Source of the DNA: Bacteroidales bacterium
GTDB taxonomy: Bacteria > Bacteroidota > Bacteroidia > Bacteroidales > UBA932
DNA: 55,782 nt
Direction of reading: 5' to 3'
Assembly: GCA_004556005.1 (NCBI GenBank)
Contig: SFJA01000006.1
Location: forward strand, 1 to 55,782
In this document: one piece after another, positions 16,790-24,516 of the stretch
How positions within the stretch are numbered: position 1 is the stretch's first letter
Layout: each line of letters opens with the position of its first letter
The notes under the pieces: model-generated
What the model was told of the DNA's origin: nothing
What the model saw: only the letters and a program-made list of their open reading frames with translations
Database searches by the model: none
Position numbers and translations under genes: made by a program

Positions 16790-17402
16790 ATATCTGAATG
16801 CCCATAAAGATCATAAATGCCATACCCATCAGACCTACGGTGATGAAGGTGATTCCTATGCCCTTGAGAGGCTTTGGAACGTTGCAGTAGCTCATCTTTT
16901 CGCGTATTGCGGCAAGTGCTACGATTGCAAGATACCAGCCGAGACCTGAACCGAGAGCGTAAACTGCAGATTCACCTACGTTTACAAAGTCTCTCTGCTG
17001 CATAAACAGCGATCCTCCGAGGATGGCGCAGTTTACTGCAATCAGCGGAAGGTATATACCGAGGGATGAATAGAGCGAAGGAAGGAATTTCTCCACGATC
17101 ATTTCCACGAGCTGGGTGAACGCCGCAATCACGGCAATGAACACGATGAAGCTCAGGAAGCTCAGGTCAACGTCCTTGAAACCCTCTCCGAGCCAGGAAA
17201 GTGCGCCCGGCTGAAGCACGTAGGTGTTGAGGAGGTAGTTGAGCGGAAGCGTGCAGAGAAGCACGAAAATAACAGCGAGGCCCAGGCCGTTGGCTGTCTT
17301 TACGTTCTTTGATACTGCCAGGTATGAACACATACCGAGGAAGTATGCAAAGATCATATTGTCAACGAATATTGACTTTACGAATAAGCTGATGTATTCC
17401 AT
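16788..17402 (-). CDS. nqrE: Na+-translocating NADH:quinone reductase subunit E
   Basis: NqrE is an integral membrane subunit of the sodium pump that, with NqrD, holds a membrane iron centre on the electron path. 204 residues with six hydrophobic helices; it starts MEYISLFVKSIFVDNMIFAY and carries the typical FLGMCSYLAVSKNV and ALGSGLGWYLAI segments. The conserved cysteines in helices 1 and 4 (GMCSYLA; NCAILGGSLF) fit the metal-binding role. Its length equals the family's. It begins 14 bases after nqrD and ends 12 bases before nqrF. Confidence 0.96.
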   Translation of the reverse strand: MEYISLFVKSIFVDNMIFAYFLGMCSYLAVSKNVKTANGLGLAVIFVLLCTLPLNYLLNTYVLQPGALSWLGEGFKDVDLSFLSFIVFIAVIAAFTQLVEMIVEKFLPSLYSSLGIYLPLIAVNCAILGGSLFMQQRDFVNVGESAVYALGSGLGWYLAIVALAAIREKMSYCNVPKPLKGIGITFITVGLMGMAFMIFMGIQI

Positions 17403-17416
17403 AAGGCACTACGCTT

Positions 17417-18022
17417 TTAGTTTTCCTGCAGATCCTTGTCAACAGCCCTCTGAACCCAGATTATGCATCCGAGCAGGATGAGCGCGAAAGGAGGAAGGAT
17501 TACAAGGTTGTTTGGAACGTATGCTTCAGGGAGTACGCGGAATCCGAAAAGGGTGCCGCTTCCGAGAAGCTCGCGGAAAAAGGCAACGATTACCAGGATC
17601 ATTCCGTATCCGAATCCGTTTGCCAGACCGTCAAGAAGCGAAGGCAGAGGCTTGTTGCCGAGAGCAAATGCCTCGATTCGTCCCATCACGATACAGTTGG
17701 TGATGATGAGTCCGATGTAAACCGACAGCTGCTTGCCTACGGAATAGGCGTAAGCCTTGAGGAACTGGTCCACGAGAATCACCATGAGAGCGACAACCAC
17801 AAGCTGCACGATGATGCGCACACGGTTAGGGATGGTGTTGCGGAGCAGTGATACCAGAAGACTTGAAAGACCTGTAACCACGATGACGGAAAGTGCCATC
17901 ACGCAGGCTCCCTTGAGCTGCACGGTCACTGCAAGTGACGAACAGATACCGAGAACCAGAACGGTGATAGGGTTACCCTTGAATATCGGGTTGAGGATTG
18001 TTTCTTTGAGTTTGTTGTCCAT
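17417..18022 (-). CDS. nqrD: Na+-translocating NADH:quinone reductase subunit D
   Basis: 201-residue polytopic subunit homologous to NqrE and to RnfE. The two conserved cysteine helices are LGICSSLAVTVQLKGA and ITNCIVMGRIEAFAL. It begins MDNKLKETILNPIFKGNPITV, as NqrD does. The gap to nqrC is 2 bases, and an AGGAGG lies 7 bases before the ATG, inside the last codons of nqrC, so translation is probably coupled. Confidence 0.96.
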   Translation of the reverse strand: MDNKLKETILNPIFKGNPITVLVLGICSSLAVTVQLKGACVMALSVIVVTGLSSLLVSLLRNTIPNRVRIIVQLVVVALMVILVDQFLKAYAYSVGKQLSVYIGLIITNCIVMGRIEAFALGNKPLPSLLDGLANGFGYGMILVIVAFFRELLGSGTLFGFRVLPEAYVPNNLVILPPFALILLGCIIWVQRAVDKDLQEN

Positions 18023-18024
18023 AA

Positions 18025-18804
18025 TTAATCCTCCTGTTCATTTACTGTTTGCTCAACTGCAACGGCTGCAGCAGCGGCGGCCTTGAAATAAGGCTTGTAT
18101 GCTGCGAACCATACGTTGATTGCCTCATTGAGACCCTTTGAGGTCATTGTGGCGCCGCTGATTGCATCAATGGCATTGTCAGCACCGCTCTCTTCGGCAT
18201 TCTTTGACAGATTGAAGATATGCTCTCCTTCAAAGTCAGCCTTCTTTCCGATGAATTTCTCGCGGAACCAAGGCTCGTCCTTTATCTTGGCACCGAGGCC
18301 CGGAGTCTCGGAAGCGTGGTCGAAGTATGCTCCGGCAAGGGTGCATCCGTCGGCATTGAAAGCCGCATAGCCCCAAACAGGACCCCAGAGTCCGGCACCG
18401 TAGATAGGAATCACGGTAACACCGCTCTTAAACACATATACAGGGAGTTCGGCATTTGCTGAAGCCGCCTTGATGTTCTTGTCCTGAGGCTTGAGGTTGT
18501 CGATTACCTCGATGTCGTTGACATCGGTGGAAAGGTCCCTTACCTTCTTTCCGGAGAGATCCACTGTAAAGGCCTTGTCGATGTTCTCGGCATATTTTGC
18601 GAGAACCGCGTCATTTCCCATTGCGGAAAGCTCTTCCTTCTGGCCGAGCTGGGCAGCCGCCATCATCTGGGAGAGAGTCTCTGCCTTGACGTTGGCTATC
18701 TGTCTCGGTTTGAACTGCATAGCCGCGAAAGCCAATACAGCTGCTACGACCACTACAACTATTGTAGTGTACACTACGGTGTAAACGTTACTGTTTGTAT
18801 TCAT
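18025..18804 (-). CDS. nqrC: Na+-translocating NADH:quinone reductase subunit C
   Basis: 259 residues: one N-terminal transmembrane helix (about 8-30) and a periplasmic FMN-binding domain. The flavinylation motif S-G-A-T is at 216-219, with Thr219 the expected site of covalent FMN attachment by ApbE. No apbE lies in this window. The C-terminal tail after KGLNEAINVWFAAY is an alanine-rich stretch typical of Bacteroidales NqrC. It sits 3 bases after nqrB. Confidence 0.96.
   Translation of the reverse strand: MNTNSNVYTVVYTTIVVVVVAAVLAFAAMQFKPRQIANVKAETLSQMMAAAQLGQKEELSAMGNDAVLAKYAENIDKAFTVDLSGKKVRDLSTDVNDIEVIDNLKPQDKNIKAASANAELPVYVFKSGVTVIPIYGAGLWGPVWGYAAFNADGCTLAGAYFDHASETPGLGAKIKDEPWFREKFIGKKADFEGEHIFNLSKNAEESGADNAIDAISGATMTSKGLNEAINVWFAAYKPYFKAAAAAAVAVEQTVNEQED
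18030..18035 (-). promoter_or_regulatory. Shine-Dalgarno site before nqrD
   Basis: AGGAGG on the minus strand, 7 bases before the nqrD ATG, contained in the 3' end of nqrC. Confidence 0.7.
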
Positions 18805-18807
18805 AAC

Positions 18808-19926
18808 TTAAGCGACTTTGAATTTCTTTGCCTTGCGGGAATTGTGAACGTTGACTACACAGTGGTCGATCAGCGGTGCAAGGGTATTGCAGAGCAGGAT
18901 AGCGAGCATCATACCCTCGGCATATCCAGGGTTGAACAGTCGCACGATGACGCAGAGCATACCGATGAGCAGACCGTATATCCACTTGCCGGTTTCAGTC
19001 TGGCAGGAAGTCACAGGGTCAGTTGCCATAAATACGGTACCGAATGCGAATCCTCCCATTACGAGGTGCATGTAGCAAGGGATGTCACTGACGCCGGTAA
19101 GCTGGGCGAGTCCGGCGATTGCGAGAGCTCCCGCTACGCTGCCGACCATAATCTTCCAGCTTGCGATGCCGGTCCAGATGAGAAGCACTGCTCCAAGAAG
19201 GATGGCGATGGTCGAAGTCTCACCCACGGATCCCGGAACGGTACCGAGGAAGAGATCCCAGAATGAAGTTCCGTACTGTGCGGAAGCTCCATCGAGTGCG
19301 AGAGGAGTTGCGCCTGTAAATGCGTCAGCTACAGGAGTTTCGCCCTTGTTGAATGCGATCCAGCAGTTTGAGCCGGACATATAGTTAGGGTATGCGAAGA
19401 AGAGGAACGCACGCGTAAGGAGAGCCGGGTTCCAGATGTTCATACCGGTACCGCCAAACACTTCCTTGCCGAAGATGACTGCAAATGCAACTGCAATCGC
19501 GAGCATCCAGAGCGGAATGTCAACAGGAACGATGAGAGGAATGAAGAAACCAGAAACGAGGTATCCCTCGCTCACTTCTTCACCGCGTATCTGGCAGGCG
19601 GCGAACTCGATGGCGAGTCCCACCACATAAGATACTACGAAGAGAGGCAGAACCTTGAGGAAACCGAACCAGAAGTTGGACCAGAGGTTGACTCCCGATA
19701 CGCCCATTGCAAGGCTGTGCTGATAGCCGACGTTCCACATTCCGAAGAGTGCTGCCGGAACTGCGGCGAATACTACAAGAATAAGGATACGCTTGAGATC
19801 GATAGCGTCACGTACGTGGCTGCCCTTGAGGGTAACGGTGCCCGGAACGTGCAGGAATGTCTCAAAAGCGTCAACTGTTGAGTGGAGCCAGTAGAGCTTG
19901 CCACCTTTTTCGAAAATAGGATTCAT
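18808..19926 (-). CDS. nqrB: Na+-translocating NADH:quinone reductase subunit B
   Basis: 372-residue membrane subunit that carries a covalent FMN and riboflavin and forms most of the sodium path. The FMN attachment motif T-G-A-T is at 204-207 (DAFTGATPLAL) and the helix motif NIWNPALLTRAFLFFAYP is conserved. The length is slightly below the roughly 380-410 of other NqrB proteins, but both ends look natural. It starts 4 bases after the nqrA stop. Confidence 0.96.
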   Translation of the reverse strand: MNPIFEKGGKLYWLHSTVDAFETFLHVPGTVTLKGSHVRDAIDLKRILILVVFAAVPAALFGMWNVGYQHSLAMGVSGVNLWSNFWFGFLKVLPLFVVSYVVGLAIEFAACQIRGEEVSEGYLVSGFFIPLIVPVDIPLWMLAIAVAFAVIFGKEVFGGTGMNIWNPALLTRAFLFFAYPNYMSGSNCWIAFNKGETPVADAFTGATPLALDGASAQYGTSFWDLFLGTVPGSVGETSTIAILLGAVLLIWTGIASWKIMVGSVAGALAIAGLAQLTGVSDIPCYMHLVMGGFAFGTVFMATDPVTSCQTETGKWIYGLLIGMLCVIVRLFNPGYAEGMMLAILLCNTLAPLIDHCVVNVHNSRKAKKFKVA

Positions 19927-19930
19927 ACTT

Positions 19931-21280
19931 TTAAGCCATTTCTTTGAGCATAAGGTCGATACCCTGTGCTATCATATCCTGGATGTTGTTTTTGCTTGGA
20001 TCTACGAACTCGCAGGTGGCGAGGTCCTCCGGAAGCACTTCATAAATGCCGAACTGTTCCATCTTGTCGATGTCTCCTGCAAGGCAGGCCTTGGCGAGGA
20101 ATACCGGATAGATATCCATAGGAAGCACCTTTGCATAGTAGCCGTCATTCATAAGGAATGCTCTCGGACCGCCGTGCAGGTTGGTGTCCATATTGTACTT
20201 GCGTTTAGGCATAAGCCAGCTGAAGTAGCTGTGGTCTTGACTGTACTGCTTGCAGCGCACCGGCCTGATCCATCCGAGAAGTTCCTTGTCGTATCCTTCG
20301 CGGATAAGGGTAATCTGGTTGTCGCGGAATCCGAGATAACCGTCTTTTCCGGCATTTGCTCCGCAGAGTACGCTTCCGCTGATGAAACGGACCTCCTCCA
20401 CAGGAATGTTGCAGAATGGGATCACTTCGGACATAGGCATACCCGGAACGGTCTGAATATAAGACGCATCCTTGCTTGCGGGTCCGCAGACGGCAACCTT
20501 GCGGCTGACATCATAGCGGCCTGTCCTTGCAAGTTTGCCGATGGCGGCAAGTCCAAGCAGGGAAATGGTCCATACGGTCTCGTCCTTGCGGATAGGGCTG
20601 ACGTGGCTTATCTGTACGCCCACGTTTCCGGCAGGATGCTTGTCCGCCTTGAAACTGTGGAGGGTGCAGGATGAAAGATTTGAGAAAATGTCGCCACTGA
20701 TGCCCGCATTGAGACTGACGTGCACCTCGGCGATTTTTGAGAGGACATTGATGCCCGCCTGGATGTCGGCTACAGCATCTGCAAAGCAGAACTGAGCGTC
20801 GGCGGCAAGAGGTGCCGTATCGAACGCTGAGACGAAAATGGCTTTCGGAGTGAGTTCAGGGTTGGCAAGTATGCCGTAAGGCCTCTGAACGAAGAAAGGC
20901 CACAAACCGCTTGCAAGGAGGCTTTCCTTGACCTGTGCAGCGTCGCCGGCCTTGATTTTTCCAAAATCCACATACTCATTCTTCCTGTCATCCTCGATGA
21001 GGACGGCGAGAAGCTTTCGCTTTTCACCTCTGACAACCTCCTTCACCGTTCCGCTTACCGGACTGGCAAAGATGATCTCAGAGTGCATCTTGTCCGCGAG
21101 AACCGGCGAACCAGCAAGCACGCGGTCTCCTTCCTTGACCAGAAGACGAGGGATAAACCCTTTGAAGTCAGAAGGTTGGATGGCCACAACGCCTGGAGTC
21201 GCAGATTTGCTTACGCGGAGGTCTGCAGCACCCGCTATAGGAATGTTGAGACCCTTTTTCAAAACGATGTTCTGTGACAT
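19931..21280 (-). CDS. nqrA: Na+-translocating NADH:quinone reductase subunit A
   Basis: 449-residue soluble subunit bound to the cytoplasmic side of the Na+-NQR complex and implicated in quinone binding. It begins with the barrel-sandwich-like region (LKKGLNIPIAG, then VKEGDRVLAGSPVLADK and PVSGTVKEVVRGEKR) and continues with the Rossmann-like core found in NqrA and RnfC. First gene of the operon nqrABCDEF; all gaps are 2-14 bases. Confidence 0.96.
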   Translation of the reverse strand: MSQNIVLKKGLNIPIAGAADLRVSKSATPGVVAIQPSDFKGFIPRLLVKEGDRVLAGSPVLADKMHSEIIFASPVSGTVKEVVRGEKRKLLAVLIEDDRKNEYVDFGKIKAGDAAQVKESLLASGLWPFFVQRPYGILANPELTPKAIFVSAFDTAPLAADAQFCFADAVADIQAGINVLSKIAEVHVSLNAGISGDIFSNLSSCTLHSFKADKHPAGNVGVQISHVSPIRKDETVWTISLLGLAAIGKLARTGRYDVSRKVAVCGPASKDASYIQTVPGMPMSEVIPFCNIPVEEVRFISGSVLCGANAGKDGYLGFRDNQITLIREGYDKELLGWIRPVRCKQYSQDHSYFSWLMPKRKYNMDTNLHGGPRAFLMNDGYYAKVLPMDIYPVFLAKACLAGDIDKMEQFGIYEVLPEDLATCEFVDPSKNNIQDMIAQGIDLMLKEMA

Positions 21281-21326
21281 ATAGATGTAACGTTGATTGA
21301 ATCTACAATTCGCTGCGCGAAGTTAG

Positions 21327-21334
21327 CAAAAATA
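21327..21334 (-). promoter_or_regulatory. -7 box for the nqr operon
   Basis: TATTTTTG on the minus strand fits TAnnTTTG and would give a leader of about 40 bases before nqrA. Confidence 0.55.
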
Positions 21335-21338
21335 TTGC

Positions 21339-21346
21339 TATTTTCG
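21339..21346 (+). promoter_or_regulatory. Near-consensus -7 box for pcrA
   Basis: TATTTTCG differs from TAnnTTTG at one base and ends 7 bases before the pcrA ATG, a leaderless arrangement. It faces away from the nqr box 5 bases away. Confidence 0.45.
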
Positions 21347-21353
21347 CGCTGAA

Positions 21354-23789
21354 ATGGAAAACAAAATACAGGCAATCCTTGCGGGTCTGAATGAAGAGCA
21401 GGGAAATGCGGTCCGCGCAACTGACGGACCGGTGTTGATAGTGGCGGGTGCAGGTTCCGGCAAGACAAGGGTTCTGACCAGCCGTGTCGCGTATCTTCTG
21501 GCAAACGGAGTCGATCCTTCCGGAATACTTGCGCTGACCTTTACCAAAAAGGCGGCGGCCGAGATGAAGGAGAGGATATCCGTAATGGTGGGACCGGGGG
21601 AGGCGCGCCGTGTTGTAATGGGAACTTTCCACTCTGTGTTCATTCGATTCCTGAGGGACTATGCGGAATTTCTCGGTTATCCGGCAGCATTCACCATTTA
21701 TGACAGTTCAGACCAGCTGTCTGCAGTCAAGGCGTGCATCAAGGAACTTGGGCTCAGCGACAAGGAATATGCTCCCCGCCGCATCCTGTCCCGTATCTCA
21801 TCGGCCAAGAACAGCCTGCACACCTGTTCCGGATACGCATCCAACGAAGAGGCGCTTGCCCAGGACAGGGCCTCGCGCATACCGCGCTTCTCGGAAGTCT
21901 ATACTCTCTACCAAAAGAAGCTCAAGGCTTCGGGAGCAATGGACTTTGACGACATCCTGCTCAATATGAACATATTGCTGCGAGACAACAGGGAGGCCCT
22001 CGAAGAGATTTCATCACGCTTCAGCCATATTATGGTGGATGAGTATCAGGACACCAACGTGGCCCAGTACAAGATCATACTCAAGCTTGCCCGTCGCAGC
22101 GGAAACATCTGTGTCGTTGGTGACGATTCGCAGTCGATCTACGGCTTCCGCGGAGCCCAGATCCAGAACATACTCAATTTCCAGAGGGATTTTCCCAATG
22201 CCAGGACATTCCGGCTGGAACTGAACTACCGTTCTACCGCCAACATAGTCAATGCGGCCAATTCCCTCATCGCCCACAACTCCGGACGCATACCCAAGGA
22301 ATGCCGTTCCGCAACCGGAAACAAAGGCGAACTCATCAAGCTCCTTTCCTGCAACGACGAGAGGGACGAAGCAATGAGCATAGTCAGCGAGATTCTTTCC
22401 TGCATAAGGAAGACTTCCGCCAGCTATGAGGACTTTGCCGTGCTCTACCGTACCAATGCCCAGTCCCGTGCAATAGAGGAACAGCTGCGCCGCCGCAACA
22501 TACCGTATCTCATATACTCGGGCAACTCCTTTTTTGAAAGGGCCGAAGTCAAGGACCTGATGGCATACTTCAAGCTAGCCGTCAATCCGCTCGATGACGA
22601 GTCTTTCAAGCGCATCGTGAACAAGCCTGCCCGCGGAATAGGGGACACCACGCTTGCCGGCCTTGCGACGGCTGCGCAGGTACGTCAGACCACGCTCTTC
22701 CGCGCAGTTTATCTCGACGACATAGAGTCTTTCGGGGTCAAGCCGGCTGCTGTTGCCAAGCTCAAGTCATTCTGCTCGATGATCGACTCCTTCCACACCC
22801 TCGTGCCGCAGACCGATGCATACGAACTCGCGACAAAGATTGCCGACGAGAGCGGACTCTACGCATCCTTCAAGGCCGACAACAGCATAGAAGGCCAGTC
22901 CAGGGTAAGCAACATAGAGGAACTCGTAAACTCCGTGATGCTCTTTGTCAACGAGCAGAGGGAGCAGGCGGAAGACGAAGAGGCGCTCTTCACCCTCGAC
23001 ATCTTCCTCGAGGACGTCTCGCTGCTGTCAAACGTAGATACCTCCGACCCGGACGAGTCCGGCAACAAGGTCGCGCTGATGACGGTGCACACAGCCAAGG
23101 GACTCGAATTCCCCTATGTCTTCATCGCCGGTATGGAAGAGCACCTTTTCCCGTCCTACTCCGAGGAAATGGCAATCTCACCCGAAGACCTCGAGGAAGA
23201 GCGCCGTCTTTTCTACGTCGCGCTGACCCGAGCAGAACGCGAGGTCTGGATAGCCTTCGCCGACAGCCGAATGCGCAACGGCCGCACCAGCAGCAACCCG
23301 CCTTCCCGCTTCGTCAGGGAGATAGACAGCCGATATATCGCCAACCCGCTCGACGAGGACCAATTCTCTCCTGCCTCCTGGGGCGGTTTCGGTTCACGGG
23401 GCTTCCGGTCTGAGGCAGGCAGCGGACGCAACGCTTATTTGCGCAATTCTGCATCGGGCGGTACTGCCTTTTCGAGCCGTTCTGCCGCTGCCGATCGTTC
23501 TTCTTCCTCAGACCGCATTGCAGCATTTCCGTCCCGCAGCTCAGATTCTGCTGTCCAGCGAAAGCCGTCCACAACTGCTGCAAAGGCCGCCCGTTATGCG
23601 GACTTTGTCCCTGTGCCTATGACGGAACTCTATGTGGGTGAGCGCATTGAGCACAATACATTCGGTGCAGGCATCATTCTGGAGATTACCGGCACCGTAC
23701 CTGAATTGAGAGCCAAGGTCAGATTTGACGAGCTTGGCGAAAAACTGCTTCTGCTAAAATACGCTAAGCTTCGTCCGGAGCAAAAGTGA
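21354..23789 (+). CDS. pcrA: ATP-dependent DNA helicase, UvrD/PcrA type
   Basis: 811-residue superfamily 1A 3'-5' helicase acting in nucleotide excision repair and removal of stalled complexes. Motifs in order: AGAGSGKT (31-38), GTFHSVF, DEYQDTN (near 228), VGDDSQSIYGFRGA, LNYRST, VALMTVHTAKGLEFPYVF, and EERRLFYVALTRA. A serine-rich linker (about 680-750) leads to a C-terminal Tudor-like domain (VGERIEHNTFGAGIILEI) as in PcrA, which binds RNA polymerase in other bacteria. Its last 26 bases overlap the convergent thioesterase gene. Confidence 0.95.
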   Translation: MENKIQAILAGLNEEQGNAVRATDGPVLIVAGAGSGKTRVLTSRVAYLLANGVDPSGILALTFTKKAAAEMKERISVMVGPGEARRVVMGTFHSVFIRFLRDYAEFLGYPAAFTIYDSSDQLSAVKACIKELGLSDKEYAPRRILSRISSAKNSLHTCSGYASNEEALAQDRASRIPRFSEVYTLYQKKLKASGAMDFDDILLNMNILLRDNREALEEISSRFSHIMVDEYQDTNVAQYKIILKLARRSGNICVVGDDSQSIYGFRGAQIQNILNFQRDFPNARTFRLELNYRSTANIVNAANSLIAHNSGRIPKECRSATGNKGELIKLLSCNDERDEAMSIVSEILSCIRKTSASYEDFAVLYRTNAQSRAIEEQLRRRNIPYLIYSGNSFFERAEVKDLMAYFKLAVNPLDDESFKRIVNKPARGIGDTTLAGLATAAQVRQTTLFRAVYLDDIESFGVKPAAVAKLKSFCSMIDSFHTLVPQTDAYELATKIADESGLYASFKADNSIEGQSRVSNIEELVNSVMLFVNEQREQAEDEEALFTLDIFLEDVSLLSNVDTSDPDESGNKVALMTVHTAKGLEFPYVFIAGMEEHLFPSYSEEMAISPEDLEEERRLFYVALTRAEREVWIAFADSRMRNGRTSSNPPSRFVREIDSRYIANPLDEDQFSPASWGGFGSRGFRSEAGSGRNAYLRNSASGGTAFSSRSAAADRSSSSDRIAAFPSRSSDSAVQRKPSTTAAKAARYADFVPVPMTELYVGERIEHNTFGAGIILEITGTVPELRAKVRFDELGEKLLLLKYAKLRPEQK

Positions 23790-24513
23790 AACGGACGATG
23801 AAAACCTGAGTGTCTGCGATGCGGCCTTCTACGAAGTGAATGTCACCGGAGACTATGTGATACAGTTCCACTGTCTCGCCAGGTCTTGCTTCCTTGTTGA
23901 AATTGATCGATACGTCAAGGACTTTACGGCTGCTTGTAATGGAATCGGGCAGGCAGTCCATTGCCCAGACAATGTATTTGGCATTGTTGGCGTGCTGGTT
24001 CGTGTCCACATCGGAGTAGTCCACCCTCTTTTCGCCGACCTTGGTCATAATCTCTCCTCGCGGAGGAACCACCTTTCCCGGGATGTGCTCGATAGCGTCT
24101 TCTGTACACTGGGCCACGGTGCTGACGCATTCCGGAAATGAATCGGGCCGCACAGCCCTGCGGCTTGCAATGTCCATAAGTATCCAGCTGCTTGAGCTTA
24201 CGGCGGAAGTGTTGCCGTCTTCTCCGATGAACTTGTAGTCCCTGACAAAGAAAGGTCCCTTCATACCCTTGTGCCAGGTCTGCATTTCAATCTTTTCGTG
24301 CTGCCTGATGTCCTTTATGAACTGTACCTCCATCCTCGCAAGCACCCAGGCGATTCCCAGTGGGGCAAGCTGCTCTTCGCCGAATCCGAGCTGAATGCTG
24401 CCGAGAACGGCCATATTCTGCGCGAGGTCAAAAAATGCGGCAGGCCTGAGCCTGTAGTGCCTGTCTACCATAAAACAGGGCACCGAAACGCTCTCAATGA
24501 GTTTCTTCTCCAT
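23764..24513 (-). CDS. Acyl-ACP thioesterase
   Basis: 249 residues, two hotdog domains. The enzyme releases free fatty acids from acyl carrier protein; Bacteroidales carry a FatA/FatB-related form. The catalytic region DVDTNQHANNAKYI (170-181) has the conserved Asn and His of the family (N172/N176-177 and H174). The N-terminal half holds the KIEMQTW and FFVRDYKF strands. It starts 3 bases after the S9 peptidase gene, so both share an mRNA, and it overlaps the 3' end of pcrA by 26 bases on the other strand. Confidence 0.88.
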   Translation of the reverse strand: MEKKLIESVSVPCFMVDRHYRLRPAAFFDLAQNMAVLGSIQLGFGEEQLAPLGIAWVLARMEVQFIKDIRQHEKIEMQTWHKGMKGPFFVRDYKFIGEDGNTSAVSSSSWILMDIASRRAVRPDSFPECVSTVAQCTEDAIEHIPGKVVPPRGEIMTKVGEKRVDYSDVDTNQHANNAKYIVWAMDCLPDSITSSRKVLDVSINFNKEARPGETVELYHIVSGDIHFVEGRIADTQVFIVRFTFAPDEA

Positions 24514-24516
24514 GCT

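Noticed and set aside
19898..20674. Plus-strand 258-codon frame over nqrA and nqrB
   Set aside because: It is a shadow of two well-supported genes on the other strand.
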